Source of the DNA: Thermodesulfovibrio yellowstonii
GTDB taxonomy: Bacteria; Nitrospirota; Thermodesulfovibrionia; Thermodesulfovibrionales; Dissulfurispiraceae
Assembly: GCA_020724365.1 (NCBI GenBank)
Contig: DYHD01000003.1
Location: 20,847 to 84,846, forward strand
DNA: 64,000 nt
Reading direction: 5' to 3'
Numbering within the stretch: position 1 is the stretch's first letter; each line of letters starts with the position of its first letter. Positions 51,210 to 59,445 of the stretch are shown in pieces. The notes under the pieces are model-generated. The model was given only the letters and a program-made list of their open reading frames with translations, did not search any database and was not told the origin of the DNA. A program made the position numbers and the translations under genes.

Positions 51210-51448
51210 TAATCAATATTGATGCTCTTTATGCCTCAAGCTCAACCGCAAAATTAAGCGATTTAGATAATTATATCCATAAAGCTAATGACCTCGCAGG
51301 CGAGGGCAATGAAGTTATCCTCACAGGCGCTGCCCCTGTCTGGCTTTATTTGAAAATCGCCCATGCCCTCCACGGGAAAGCCAGAAAATTGATTTACCGA
51401 TCTCCCGTAACTGGAGACATATTAATCTTTGACCATAGCCCTGATTAA
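51197..51448 (+). CDS. csx3: Csx3-like protein (possible ring nuclease)
   Basis: 83 residues. VILTGAAPVWLYLKIAHALHGKARKLIY resembles the Csx3 core GRGPIWLY...H; ILIFDHSPD ends the fold. Csx3 (Crn3) cleaves cyclic tetra-adenylate and turns off type III signalling. The conserved Arg of the family motif is replaced by Ala here, so activity is uncertain. As last gene of the 20-kb run it may limit the response of the CARF nucleases. Confidence 0.7.
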   Translation: MAEIIINIDALYASSSTAKLSDLDNYIHKANDLAGEGNEVILTGAAPVWLYLKIAHALHGKARKLIYRSPVTGDILIFDHSPD

Positions 51449-51486
51449 AATGTCCTATACTTATGTTTAAGGAGATATATCGAGAA

Positions 51487-51615
51487 ATGAGGACAAATAT
51501 CGTATTGGATGATGAAATACTGAAGGTCAAGGATAAATATCTATCCAGCTTAGGCAAGCTTGAGGATTTTATAAACTCTACTTCATTCAAGAAGCTTGCT
51601 CCTGAGTTTTTCTGA
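51487..51615 (+). CDS. Short VapB-like antitoxin or fragment
   Basis: 42 residues. MRTNIVLDDEIL resembles the beta-strand start of ribbon-helix-helix VapB antitoxins; the remainder does not. No toxin gene follows, since the next gene is convergent and ends 13 bp away. AAGGAG lies 12 nt upstream. It may be a remnant. Confidence 0.4.
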   Translation: MRTNIVLDDEILKVKDKYLSSLGKLEDFINSTSFKKLAPEFF

Positions 51616-51628
51616 TATCATTTGAAAT

Positions 51629-52633
51629 TTATGTGCTGGATATTTGTTCTACATAAAGATGGCACGCTATTAGCCTACCTGAAAAGCACAACATCTCAGG
51701 CATCACTCTGTCGCAAATATCTAATCTTATTGGACATCTTGGGTGAAATGAACACCCTGAAGGTGTTTTTAGTGAGCTTGAGAGGTCGTTTGTGGTATTT
51801 TTTTCTATTAAAGCATCTTTTTCTTGTCTCATCTCTTTTTTGATTTTTATTTGAGGCGCAGAAGAGATTAGCAAGCGGCTATATGGATGCAGTGGGTTTG
51901 AAAAGATATCCTCTGTTTTTGCTTTTTCCACAATCTTTCCAAGATACATGACGGCTACTTCGTCGCTGAAATAACGGACTATGTTAAGGTCATGGCTTAT
52001 AAAGATAAATGAGATATTGTTTTCCTCTCTTATTTTTTGAAAAAGATTCAATATCTGAGCCTGTATTGAGACATCAAGGGCTGAGAGAGGTTCATCAGCG
52101 ACTATCAGTTCAGGAGAAAGGGCAAGTGCTCTTGCTATACATATTCTTTGCCTCTGTCCTCCGCTAAATTCATGAGGATATTTATTGAGCGAATCGCTGC
52201 TCATCCCAACCTTTTCAATAAGTTGAACTACCGTATCTTTAATATTTTCTTTTTCTGCAATTCGATGGATCTTAAAAGGCTCTGAAAGTATATCCATTAT
52301 CCTCATCCTTGGATTAAGAGACGCAAATGGATCCTGAAAAATTATCTGGACAGCTCGTCGGTATTGTTGAAGTTGTTTTTCTTTAAAGGAAAAGATATCG
52401 TGCCCTTTAAAATAAATCCGACCTTCAGTTGGTTTAATTAGTCTAAGTATTAAGTTGGCGACAGTAGATTTCCCCGAACCGCTCTCTCCAACAATTGCAA
52501 AGACGCTATTTTCATTTATGCTGAATGAGATTCCATCTACTGCCCTCAGATATCCTTTTGCTTTGCCAAGCGGGCTCTTATAGATAAAAAGCTTTTTTAA
52601 TGATTCAACCCTTAAAAGGCTTTCTAATGACAT
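51629..52633 (-). CDS. Oligopeptide/dipeptide ABC transporter ATP-binding protein (DppF/OppF)
   Basis: 334 residues. Walker A GESGSGKSTVA, signature SGGQRQRICIARAL, Walker B LIVADEPLSALD, and the C-terminal Cys-rich oligo_HPY region (GCSFHPRCPIRLDIC). It pairs with the DppD/OppD-like gene just upstream, overlapping by 10 bp. No permease or binding protein is in the window. Confidence 0.9.
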   Translation of the reverse strand: MSLESLLRVESLKKLFIYKSPLGKAKGYLRAVDGISFSINENSVFAIVGESGSGKSTVANLILRLIKPTEGRIYFKGHDIFSFKEKQLQQYRRAVQIIFQDPFASLNPRMRIMDILSEPFKIHRIAEKENIKDTVVQLIEKVGMSSDSLNKYPHEFSGGQRQRICIARALALSPELIVADEPLSALDVSIQAQILNLFQKIREENNISFIFISHDLNIVRYFSDEVAVMYLGKIVEKAKTEDIFSNPLHPYSRLLISSAPQIKIKKEMRQEKDALIEKNTTNDLSSSLKTPSGCSFHPRCPIRLDICDRVMPEMLCFSGRLIACHLYVEQISST

Positions 52634-53580
52634 TTAATACATCTCACAAAGTGTTTTTCTGAGATTTCTAAGAGTTCGGGTTCTTTATCGTGACACTCTT
52701 TTAACATGGCTTTGCAACGGTCTGTGAATTTGCATCCTCTGGGTAAGTTGGCAGGATGAGGGACTAAACCTAATATAGGTTTTAATGCTACCCCCCTCTG
52801 CGATGGCAAAGAAGCTAACAAGCCTTGTGTATAAGGATGAGCTGGATTGTAGAACAGGTCTTCTGTTGGTGCAAGTTCTACTATCCTTCCGGCATACATT
52901 ATGCCCACCCTATCAGACTGTTGTGAAATTATACTTAGATCATGGGTAATAAAAAGCATCGCCATATTGCTTTGATGCCTTAGCTCCTGAAGCAGGTTAA
53001 GTATCTCAGCCTGAATAGTCACATCAAGGGCTGTGGTTGGTTCATCAGCAATCAGGAGGGAAGGACTACAGGCAATTGCCATGGCAATCATAACCCTTTG
53101 TCTCATCCCCCCGGAGAGTTGATGAGGATAATCTTTAATCCTTGGACCTGAAGAAGGAATTCTGACTGCATCGAGAAGCTCTACGGCTCTTTTTAATGCC
53201 TCTTTTTTGGATATATTGAGGTGTGTCATAAGGGTCTCGGCTATCTGCGTCCCAATTGTAAGCACAGGATTAAGAGAAGTCATTGGTTCCTGAAAGATCA
53301 TCGAGATATCCTTTCCCCTTATCTTTCTTATTTCTTCTTCTGATAAAGAAAAGAGGTCATTTCCATGAAACAAAACCTTTCCTTCTGAAGAGATATTCTG
53401 CGGTAAAATTCTCATTATTGACAGGGCAGTAAGGGTCTTTCCGCATCCACTTTCACCTACAAGACCAAAAACCTCTCTTTCTTGTATATCAAAAGAGATA
53501 TTTGAACCCAGATGGGTCTGCGAGTTATGAGTCTTTAATGTTATTGAGAGTTTTTGTACATCAAGGAAAGTCTTAATCAT
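52624..53580 (-). CDS. Oligopeptide/dipeptide ABC transporter ATP-binding protein (DppD/OppD)
   Basis: 318 residues. Walker A GESGCGKTLTA, signature SGGMRQRVMIAMAI, Walker B LIADEPTTALD, and the terminal GCKFTDRCKAMLKEC. It couples ATP hydrolysis to peptide (or nickel) import with the next gene. The gene lies 37 bp after moaA on the same strand. Confidence 0.9.
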   Translation of the reverse strand: MIKTFLDVQKLSITLKTHNSQTHLGSNISFDIQEREVFGLVGESGCGKTLTALSIMRILPQNISSEGKVLFHGNDLFSLSEEEIRKIRGKDISMIFQEPMTSLNPVLTIGTQIAETLMTHLNISKKEALKRAVELLDAVRIPSSGPRIKDYPHQLSGGMRQRVMIAMAIACSPSLLIADEPTTALDVTIQAEILNLLQELRHQSNMAMLFITHDLSIISQQSDRVGIMYAGRIVELAPTEDLFYNPAHPYTQGLLASLPSQRGVALKPILGLVPHPANLPRGCKFTDRCKAMLKECHDKEPELLEISEKHFVRCIKCH

Positions 53581-53617
53581 TTTTTATTTATCAGATACGG
53601 CATTTTTTGAGGATTAT

Positions 53618-54604
53618 CTATCCGCCTATCTGTGAGATTGGTCTGAGATGTTTGGATATCTTATCTTCATTCATATTATGTCCCGATGGTTTAATCTCTG
53701 CAGATAATATTAGCAGTCTTCTTATCTCTCCATCTGTAGCACCGCTCCTCATCGCAGATTTAATATCAATCTCTGTTTCTGAGAAGAGACACGGTCTTAT
53801 TTTACCCTCTGCTGTCAGTCTTAAGCGGTTGCAGGAGATACAAAAGTGGTCTGATACCGGGCTTATGAATCCTATAGCACCTTTTGCATTTTCAAAACTA
53901 AAATAGTTTGCTGGACCAGATTTTTTAAAGCTGATTGGCATTAAAGGTGCAATAGAAGAAACCCTATGTTTTATCTCATCTGTGGGAATATATCTATCAT
54001 TATTCCAAAATTCCTTTGCGCCTATAGGCATAAACTCAATAAATCTGATGTGATAAGGTGTTATTATTGAAAGGCGAGCGAAATTCTCAATCTCTGCATC
54101 ATTGAATCCCCTTACAGGCACCATATTTATCTTAATCGGAAGTAATCCCCAGTTTTGTGCTTCTTGAATCCCTGATAGAACCAAATTGATATCTCCTCCT
54201 CTCGTTATCTCTTTATATCTTTGTGGATCAAGAGAGTCGAGGCTTATATTTACCCTTTTAAGACCTGCTAAAGCAAGTTGTCGGGCGTATTGCTTCAGTA
54301 GATGTCCGTTTGTGGTAAGACTGAGGTCTTCTATGCCGGATATCTCAGAGAGTGATGAAATTAAATAAAGCAGGTTTTTTCTCATGAGAGGTTCGCCGCC
54401 AGTAATTCTAATTTTCCTTACGCCTAAATCTGCTGCGATCCTAACAATTCTAATAATTTCTTCATAAGAGAGTATCTCGGCATGCTTGATTGTTTTTACT
54501 CCGTCAGACGGCATGCAGTATATACACCTTAAATTGCAGCGGTCTGTAATAGATATTCGCATATAATCAATAATGCGATTATGTTGATCGGTGATATGAC
54601 TCAT
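53618..54604 (-). CDS. moaA: GTP 3',8-cyclase MoaA
   Basis: 328 residues. Radical-SAM motif CNLRCIYC near the N-terminus, ITGGEPLMRK, a second Fe-S cluster at CISCNRLR...CLF, and the terminal GG required for activity. It performs the first step of molybdenum cofactor synthesis. Other moa genes are not in the window. Confidence 0.95.
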   Translation of the reverse strand: MSHITDQHNRIIDYMRISITDRCNLRCIYCMPSDGVKTIKHAEILSYEEIIRIVRIAADLGVRKIRITGGEPLMRKNLLYLISSLSEISGIEDLSLTTNGHLLKQYARQLALAGLKRVNISLDSLDPQRYKEITRGGDINLVLSGIQEAQNWGLLPIKINMVPVRGFNDAEIENFARLSIITPYHIRFIEFMPIGAKEFWNNDRYIPTDEIKHRVSSIAPLMPISFKKSGPANYFSFENAKGAIGFISPVSDHFCISCNRLRLTAEGKIRPCLFSETEIDIKSAMRSGATDGEIRRLLILSAEIKPSGHNMNEDKISKHLRPISQIGG

Positions 54605-54739
54605 TGTTCATCTCACTTTTGGCTTTTAAAAATAAGTTTTATTCAAATCTAAATGTGGATTCAGGCTAAAAACCTGAACCCACTTAAACAAAGATGCGAG
54701 ATTCCTCTATTAGCTCGACATGGCACTTTTATCTATTTT

Positions 54740-55684
54740 CTATCTTTTTTTCCTTGAGAGCACCTCTGAAAGCTTCTTTTTTGCCATTTCAGTTTCAGCA
54801 GAACGGGGATACTTTTCAATTAGCTTCTCCAATATAATCTTGCCTGTCTTTTTATCGCCTAATTCAAAAAAGCTGTATCCTTGCTTTAACATAGCCATCC
54901 TGACCCTATCATTAGTAGGATATTTTCTAATAAAGTTTTCATATGCAAGGATAGCATCTTCATACTTTTTCTCAGAATAGTATGTCTCAGCTATACCAAA
55001 TTGGGAAAGAACTGCATTTTGATTCTTTGGAAAATCCTTTATTATTCTCTCATATCCTAATCTTGCATCTGCAAACTTTTTTTCCTTGAAGTCTGCCTGT
55101 GCAGATTCAAATATCTTCTGGGGATCATTGAGTTCTGTTCTATCAGATGTTTTAGGCTGTGGAGTGGTTGGAGTTTCTTGTGCAGGCTTCTGCTCGGGGA
55201 GCGCCTCCTTTTTTTCTGCAGATACAACACCAATCTTTAACTTTATATCATGAAGCTCTTTTTCAATTGCTGCTATTTTAGCATTTTGAAGCTCTCGTTC
55301 TGAAAGCATCTCCTTCATACTTTTATCTGAGATATGTTTGCTTTCATCGAGCCTTCCTTTGAGTGTCTGAACCTCCATATGCAGTCTGGATACCTGATCC
55401 AGTATAGACCCCTGACTCTCTTTTATTGCACCAAAGGCAGGTTCTTTAACTGCGATCTCTTTCAGGGTGTTCAGCTCAGTTGAGAATTCTGAAACCTTTG
55501 TTTTCAAGTCAGATATATCCTTCTGTTGATGGAGAGCCAATACCTTAGTATTTCTTAGGTCATTTCTTAGATTTTCAAGATCAGAGGTAGTGGCACATGC
55601 ATTCAGAAAAAAGATAAGAAATAATGATAAAAGAAAAAGGCTTATACTTTTTCTTTTTTTTCTAAACTTTAAATTTTTAATCAT
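54740..55684 (-). CDS. cpoB: Tol-Pal associated TPR protein CpoB/YbgF-like lipoprotein
   Basis: 314 residues. A signal peptide with lipobox LNAC (Cys about residue 29), a coiled coil (about 35-150), and TPR repeats over the last 130 residues. CpoB coordinates Tol-Pal with cell-wall synthesis at division. It directly follows pal, as in Tol-Pal operons; tolQRAB are not in the window. The 135 bp upstream of moaA separate it from that gene. Confidence 0.88.
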   Translation of the reverse strand: MIKNLKFRKKRKSISLFLLSLFLIFFLNACATTSDLENLRNDLRNTKVLALHQQKDISDLKTKVSEFSTELNTLKEIAVKEPAFGAIKESQGSILDQVSRLHMEVQTLKGRLDESKHISDKSMKEMLSERELQNAKIAAIEKELHDIKLKIGVVSAEKKEALPEQKPAQETPTTPQPKTSDRTELNDPQKIFESAQADFKEKKFADARLGYERIIKDFPKNQNAVLSQFGIAETYYSEKKYEDAILAYENFIRKYPTNDRVRMAMLKQGYSFFELGDKKTGKIILEKLIEKYPRSAETEMAKKKLSEVLSRKKR

Positions 55685-56281
55685 TTAACGAACTCCTATT
55701 AAAACAAAATGAGCCCTTCTATTTTTTGCCCAGCAGGCTTCACTGCTCTCCTTGCAGCTGGGCTTTTCTTCGCCGTAGCTCACAGTCTCAATACTTTTTG
55801 AGGGAATGCCTAATGTCATAAGATAATTTTTTACAGCAGTAGCTCTTCTATCGCCGAGCCCAAGATTGTATTCATTAGTGCCTCTTTCGTCACAATGTCC
55901 TTCTATGATAACTTTTATATTCTTGTTTTTTGAGAGTATTTGTGACAATTCCTTTATCGTAGCTTTCGATTCCTCTGCAAGGTCATACCTATCATACTCG
56001 AAATAAACATCCCTTAATTTTTTCTGGATTTCCCTTATAGTGGATTCTATATCATGAGGTGTTGCCTTGACTAATTCCCTTTCAGTTATTGTCTCGCCAG
56101 GTATCCTTCTTAAGTCATCTTTAGGTTGTGTCTTTAGCCTCTCATCCTTTTTAGCATCTGCTTGTTCTTGGTTCACCATAGCATCTTGAGGTGAAGGTGC
56201 AACCTTTTTTTGAGAACATCCAAAAAAAATCAGGCTATTCAAGATAAGCAAAGCCAAGACCGTAAAAATCAATTTTTTCAT
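55685..56281 (-). CDS. pal: Peptidoglycan-associated lipoprotein Pal
   Basis: 198 residues from the ATG at 56281; a frame from 56293 exists but its GGAGG is the ribosome site for the inner ATG. Signal peptide with lipobox FFGC, linker, then OmpA-like domain (YFEYDRYDL, EGHCDERGTNEYNLGLGDRRA, SYGEEKPSC). It ties the outer membrane to peptidoglycan. Confidence 0.93.
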   Translation of the reverse strand: MKKLIFTVLALLILNSLIFFGCSQKKVAPSPQDAMVNQEQADAKKDERLKTQPKDDLRRIPGETITERELVKATPHDIESTIREIQKKLRDVYFEYDRYDLAEESKATIKELSQILSKNKNIKVIIEGHCDERGTNEYNLGLGDRRATAVKNYLMTLGIPSKSIETVSYGEEKPSCKESSEACWAKNRRAHFVLIGVR

Positions 56282-56380
56282 TTTAACCTCCAAAGCAAAA
56301 ACATTTACATTTGATTATACAAACAAAAGCGTCTATAAATAAACCCTTTCCGAAAAATAGAGCTTTCTTTTTAGGATTTA

Positions 56381-59170
56381 TCAGTTATTACAATATTGCT
56401 TCAAAAATTGCCCTGTATATGAATTTTGACTTTTTAGTAATCTATCAGGAGTGCCTTCGAATAATACCTCTCCACCTCTTTCTCCACCTTCGGGACCGAG
56501 GTCAATAACCCATTCTGCTTGACTAATAACATCAAGGTTATGTTCGATGATCACGACTGTATTATTTTTTGATATTAGCTTGTTTATTATCCCCATAAAC
56601 ATCATCACATCTCTATAATGAAGTCCTACGGTAGGCTCATCCAAAATATAAAGAACCCCCTTATTAAAAGAAGGGCTAATAGCATTTTCTAATTCAGCAC
56701 ATATTTTAAGCCTTTGGGATTCACCTCCTGAAAGGGTCGTTACTGGCTGACCGAGCTTTAAATATCCCAGCCCTATTTCCCTTAATATTTCCATTTTAGA
56801 TGTTATTTCCGGTTGTTTCTGGAAAAATTCTAAAGCTTCATTAACGGTCATTTCTAATATATCGTGAATATTTTTGCCTTTATATGTAATCTGCAATATC
56901 TCATCTTTATATCTTCTGCCTTTACAGTCCTCACATCTTACATAAATATCTTCAAAGAAATACATCTCCATTCTTTGATACCCTTCTCCTTTGCAAGTCT
57001 CGCATCTGCCACCGAGCACATTGAATGAGAAAGAACCAGGTTTAAGATTCAATTTTAAGGCTTCTGGCTGTCCTGCATATAATTTTCTGATAGGGTCGAA
57101 CATTTTCAGATAGGTCAAAGGGTTGGAGCGAGGCGTTTTCCCCACCGGACTTTGGTCAATAAGTCGCACCCCCCTCAGTTTTTCAATACTATCTATTGAT
57201 TGATAAGGGAGTGGTTGTTCAGCTTCAAGCTTAAAGTGCCTTGCGGCAGCCCTATATAGCGTTTCTACTATCAAACTGTTTTTCCCTGAACCTGAGACTC
57301 CTGAGACAACCGTCAGTGCATTTAGAGGGATTTTTACATTTATATTTTTTAGATTATTTCCAGAAGCACCACTTAAGGACAAAAAGTTCTTCTTTGGGAC
57401 ATTATGTTCTTTATTATTAAAATTAATATATGCTTCGCTTCCTAAATAATTGGCAGTTAAGGTGTCAGACTTTAAAAAATCTTGTATTATTCCGTTAAAA
57501 ATAACCTCGCCTCCAAGATGGCCGCCGTCGGGACCCAGTTCGATTACCCAATCACTGTTAGCTATCATATCTTTATCATGTTCCACCAGTATTATGGTAT
57601 TTCCGATAGAAACAAGGCGTCTTATAATATCCATTATTTTTTTTGTATCTCTTGGATGCAAGCCTATAGTAGGTTCATCAAGCACATATAAGGTACTAGT
57701 CAAGGCTGAAGCAAGCTGATTAGAAAGATTAACCCTCTGATATTCCCCACCTGAAAGGGTCTTTGCTTGACGGCTCAAAGTAAGATAGCCAAGCCCAACA
57801 TTATCAAGAAAATTTAGTTTTAACAAAATCTGCTTTATAACTTCTTTTGAGATATCCCTCTGCATTGCAGTTAGATTAAGTTTATTAAACCACTCAATAA
57901 TCTTTGAGATAGGCAGGTCAGAGACCTCTGCTATATTTAATCCGCTAATCTTAAAAGATAGAGCGTCTTCACATAACCTTGCGCCTTTGCAGTCAGGACA
58001 AACAACAGGTGAACGGTATCTGCTCAATAATACTCTAATATGGAGTTTATATCTCTTTGTCTCGAGTTCTTTGAAAAAATCATCTATTCCGTAAAAGTGC
58101 TCATTGCCATTATAGATAATTTCCTTTTCATTTTTTGATAATTCGATATATGGTTTAAAAATATTCACATCGCTTTTTTTGGCACCTTTGATCATCTGCT
58201 GTTTCCACCATCTATAAGCAGGCAGTTCCCATAGTTCAATAGCACCATCATTGAGAGATAGATACTTATCAGGGAAGATAAGGTCTTCATTATAAAGAAG
58301 CACATTGCCAAATCCATTGCACTTAGGGCATGCACATAATGGATGATTAAAAGAAAATAAGACAGGAGAAGGTTCTGAAAGAGAATAGTCACAGCTATCG
58401 CACATATTTTTGGATGTGAATTTAAGTGTGGTAAATGTTGCATAAGCAGATTCTTCGCTGGTTGTTTTTTTCACATTATTTGAAGCTTTGTATATTAGTA
58501 TTTTTAAGCTCTCATTGCCCTGTTTCCATGCAGTCTCAATTGAATCTGAGAGTCTTAACTCATCTTTTATAATCAATCTGTCTAAAACTACTTGTTTATC
58601 TCCTGTAATATCTCCAATAAGGTCATCCATATCTTTAATTTCTCCTTCAACAAAAATCCTGCTAAACCCTTTTTGCATGAGACCTTCAAGACTTTCGCTT
58701 GTATTAAAAAGGATAACAGCCCTTTGTCCATTGTAATTATTGAGCAAATATTCAATTATCATGGATGGATGCCATTTTCTGATTTCTGAGGAGCATTTTG
58801 GACAATAAGCAGTAGAAATTCTTGAATATAGAATTCTCATTAGATCGTAAACCTCTGTAAGCGTTCCAATAGTAGAACGGGAACCTTTCACAGGATTTTT
58901 TTGTTCAAGGGCTATTGAAGGCCTGATATTATATATTGCATCAACATCGGGTCTGTCCATTTTTTCTAAAAAAAGACGGGCATAAGTGGAGAGTGACTCT
59001 ATATATCTCCATTGACCTTCTGCAAAAATAGTATCAAAAGCAAGTGATGATTTGCCTGAGCCAGAAACGCCTGTAACAGCTATGATTTTGTTATGAGGTA
59101 TTGCCAGACTGATATTTTTAAGGTTATTCTGTCTGGCCCCTTCGATTATTAATTCTCTGGATGCCATCAA
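56381..59170 (-). CDS. uvrA: UvrA-family excinuclease ATPase
   Basis: 929 residues with two ABC domains. The first Walker A is GVSGSGKSSLA and its signature LSGGEYQRVNLS; zinc modules are CDSCDYS...CPKC and CETCKGEG...CEDC. The second signature is LSGGESQRLK. The second Walker A reads GVSGSGKNSL: Asn631 replaces the usual Ser/Thr (codon 57278-57280), which should weaken Mg-ATP binding there. UvrA detects bulky DNA lesions for UvrBC. It may be the main UvrA or a paralogue; no uvrB or uvrC is nearby. Confidence 0.9.
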   Translation of the reverse strand: MMASRELIIEGARQNNLKNISLAIPHNKIIAVTGVSGSGKSSLAFDTIFAEGQWRYIESLSTYARLFLEKMDRPDVDAIYNIRPSIALEQKNPVKGSRSTIGTLTEVYDLMRILYSRISTAYCPKCSSEIRKWHPSMIIEYLLNNYNGQRAVILFNTSESLEGLMQKGFSRIFVEGEIKDMDDLIGDITGDKQVVLDRLIIKDELRLSDSIETAWKQGNESLKILIYKASNNVKKTTSEESAYATFTTLKFTSKNMCDSCDYSLSEPSPVLFSFNHPLCACPKCNGFGNVLLYNEDLIFPDKYLSLNDGAIELWELPAYRWWKQQMIKGAKKSDVNIFKPYIELSKNEKEIIYNGNEHFYGIDDFFKELETKRYKLHIRVLLSRYRSPVVCPDCKGARLCEDALSFKISGLNIAEVSDLPISKIIEWFNKLNLTAMQRDISKEVIKQILLKLNFLDNVGLGYLTLSRQAKTLSGGEYQRVNLSNQLASALTSTLYVLDEPTIGLHPRDTKKIMDIIRRLVSIGNTIILVEHDKDMIANSDWVIELGPDGGHLGGEVIFNGIIQDFLKSDTLTANYLGSEAYINFNNKEHNVPKKNFLSLSGASGNNLKNINVKIPLNALTVVSGVSGSGKNSLIVETLYRAAARHFKLEAEQPLPYQSIDSIEKLRGVRLIDQSPVGKTPRSNPLTYLKMFDPIRKLYAGQPEALKLNLKPGSFSFNVLGGRCETCKGEGYQRMEMYFFEDIYVRCEDCKGRRYKDEILQITYKGKNIHDILEMTVNEALEFFQKQPEITSKMEILREIGLGYLKLGQPVTTLSGGESQRLKICAELENAISPSFNKGVLYILDEPTVGLHYRDVMMFMGIINKLISKNNTVVIIEHNLDVISQAEWVIDLGPEGGERGGEVLFEGTPDRLLKSQNSYTGQFLKQYCNN

Positions 59171-59289
59171 ATTATTTTAACATTTTACCTTAGACGAGGG
59201 AAAAACCTATTATTCAAAGTAGAAATAATGATACAATGTAAAAGTAATACCTTGATAACCAGATTGAGCTATTTTCATTATTAAAGCCA

Positions 59290-59308
59290 GAAGGACATAT
59301 GTCCCTTC
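59290..59308. promoter_or_regulatory. Palindrome GGACATATGTCC upstream of malQ
   Basis: A perfect 12-bp palindrome (59293-59304) with nearly symmetric flanks GAA and CTTC. It lies in the 275-bp divergent gap between uvrA and malQ. It could be an operator or a short stem; nothing else in the gap is recognisable. Confidence 0.4.
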
Positions 59309-59445
59309 AGTCAAAAAAAGGAATTTTGAAAAAAGAATCACACCATTTTTTATTTTAGCTGCAAGGCAAGACTTTGATCTTTTCATAAAAGGTATTTAAA
59401 AATGAAATTATGGCAAAAATTTTCTAAAGTTGAGTATATTTTGAT

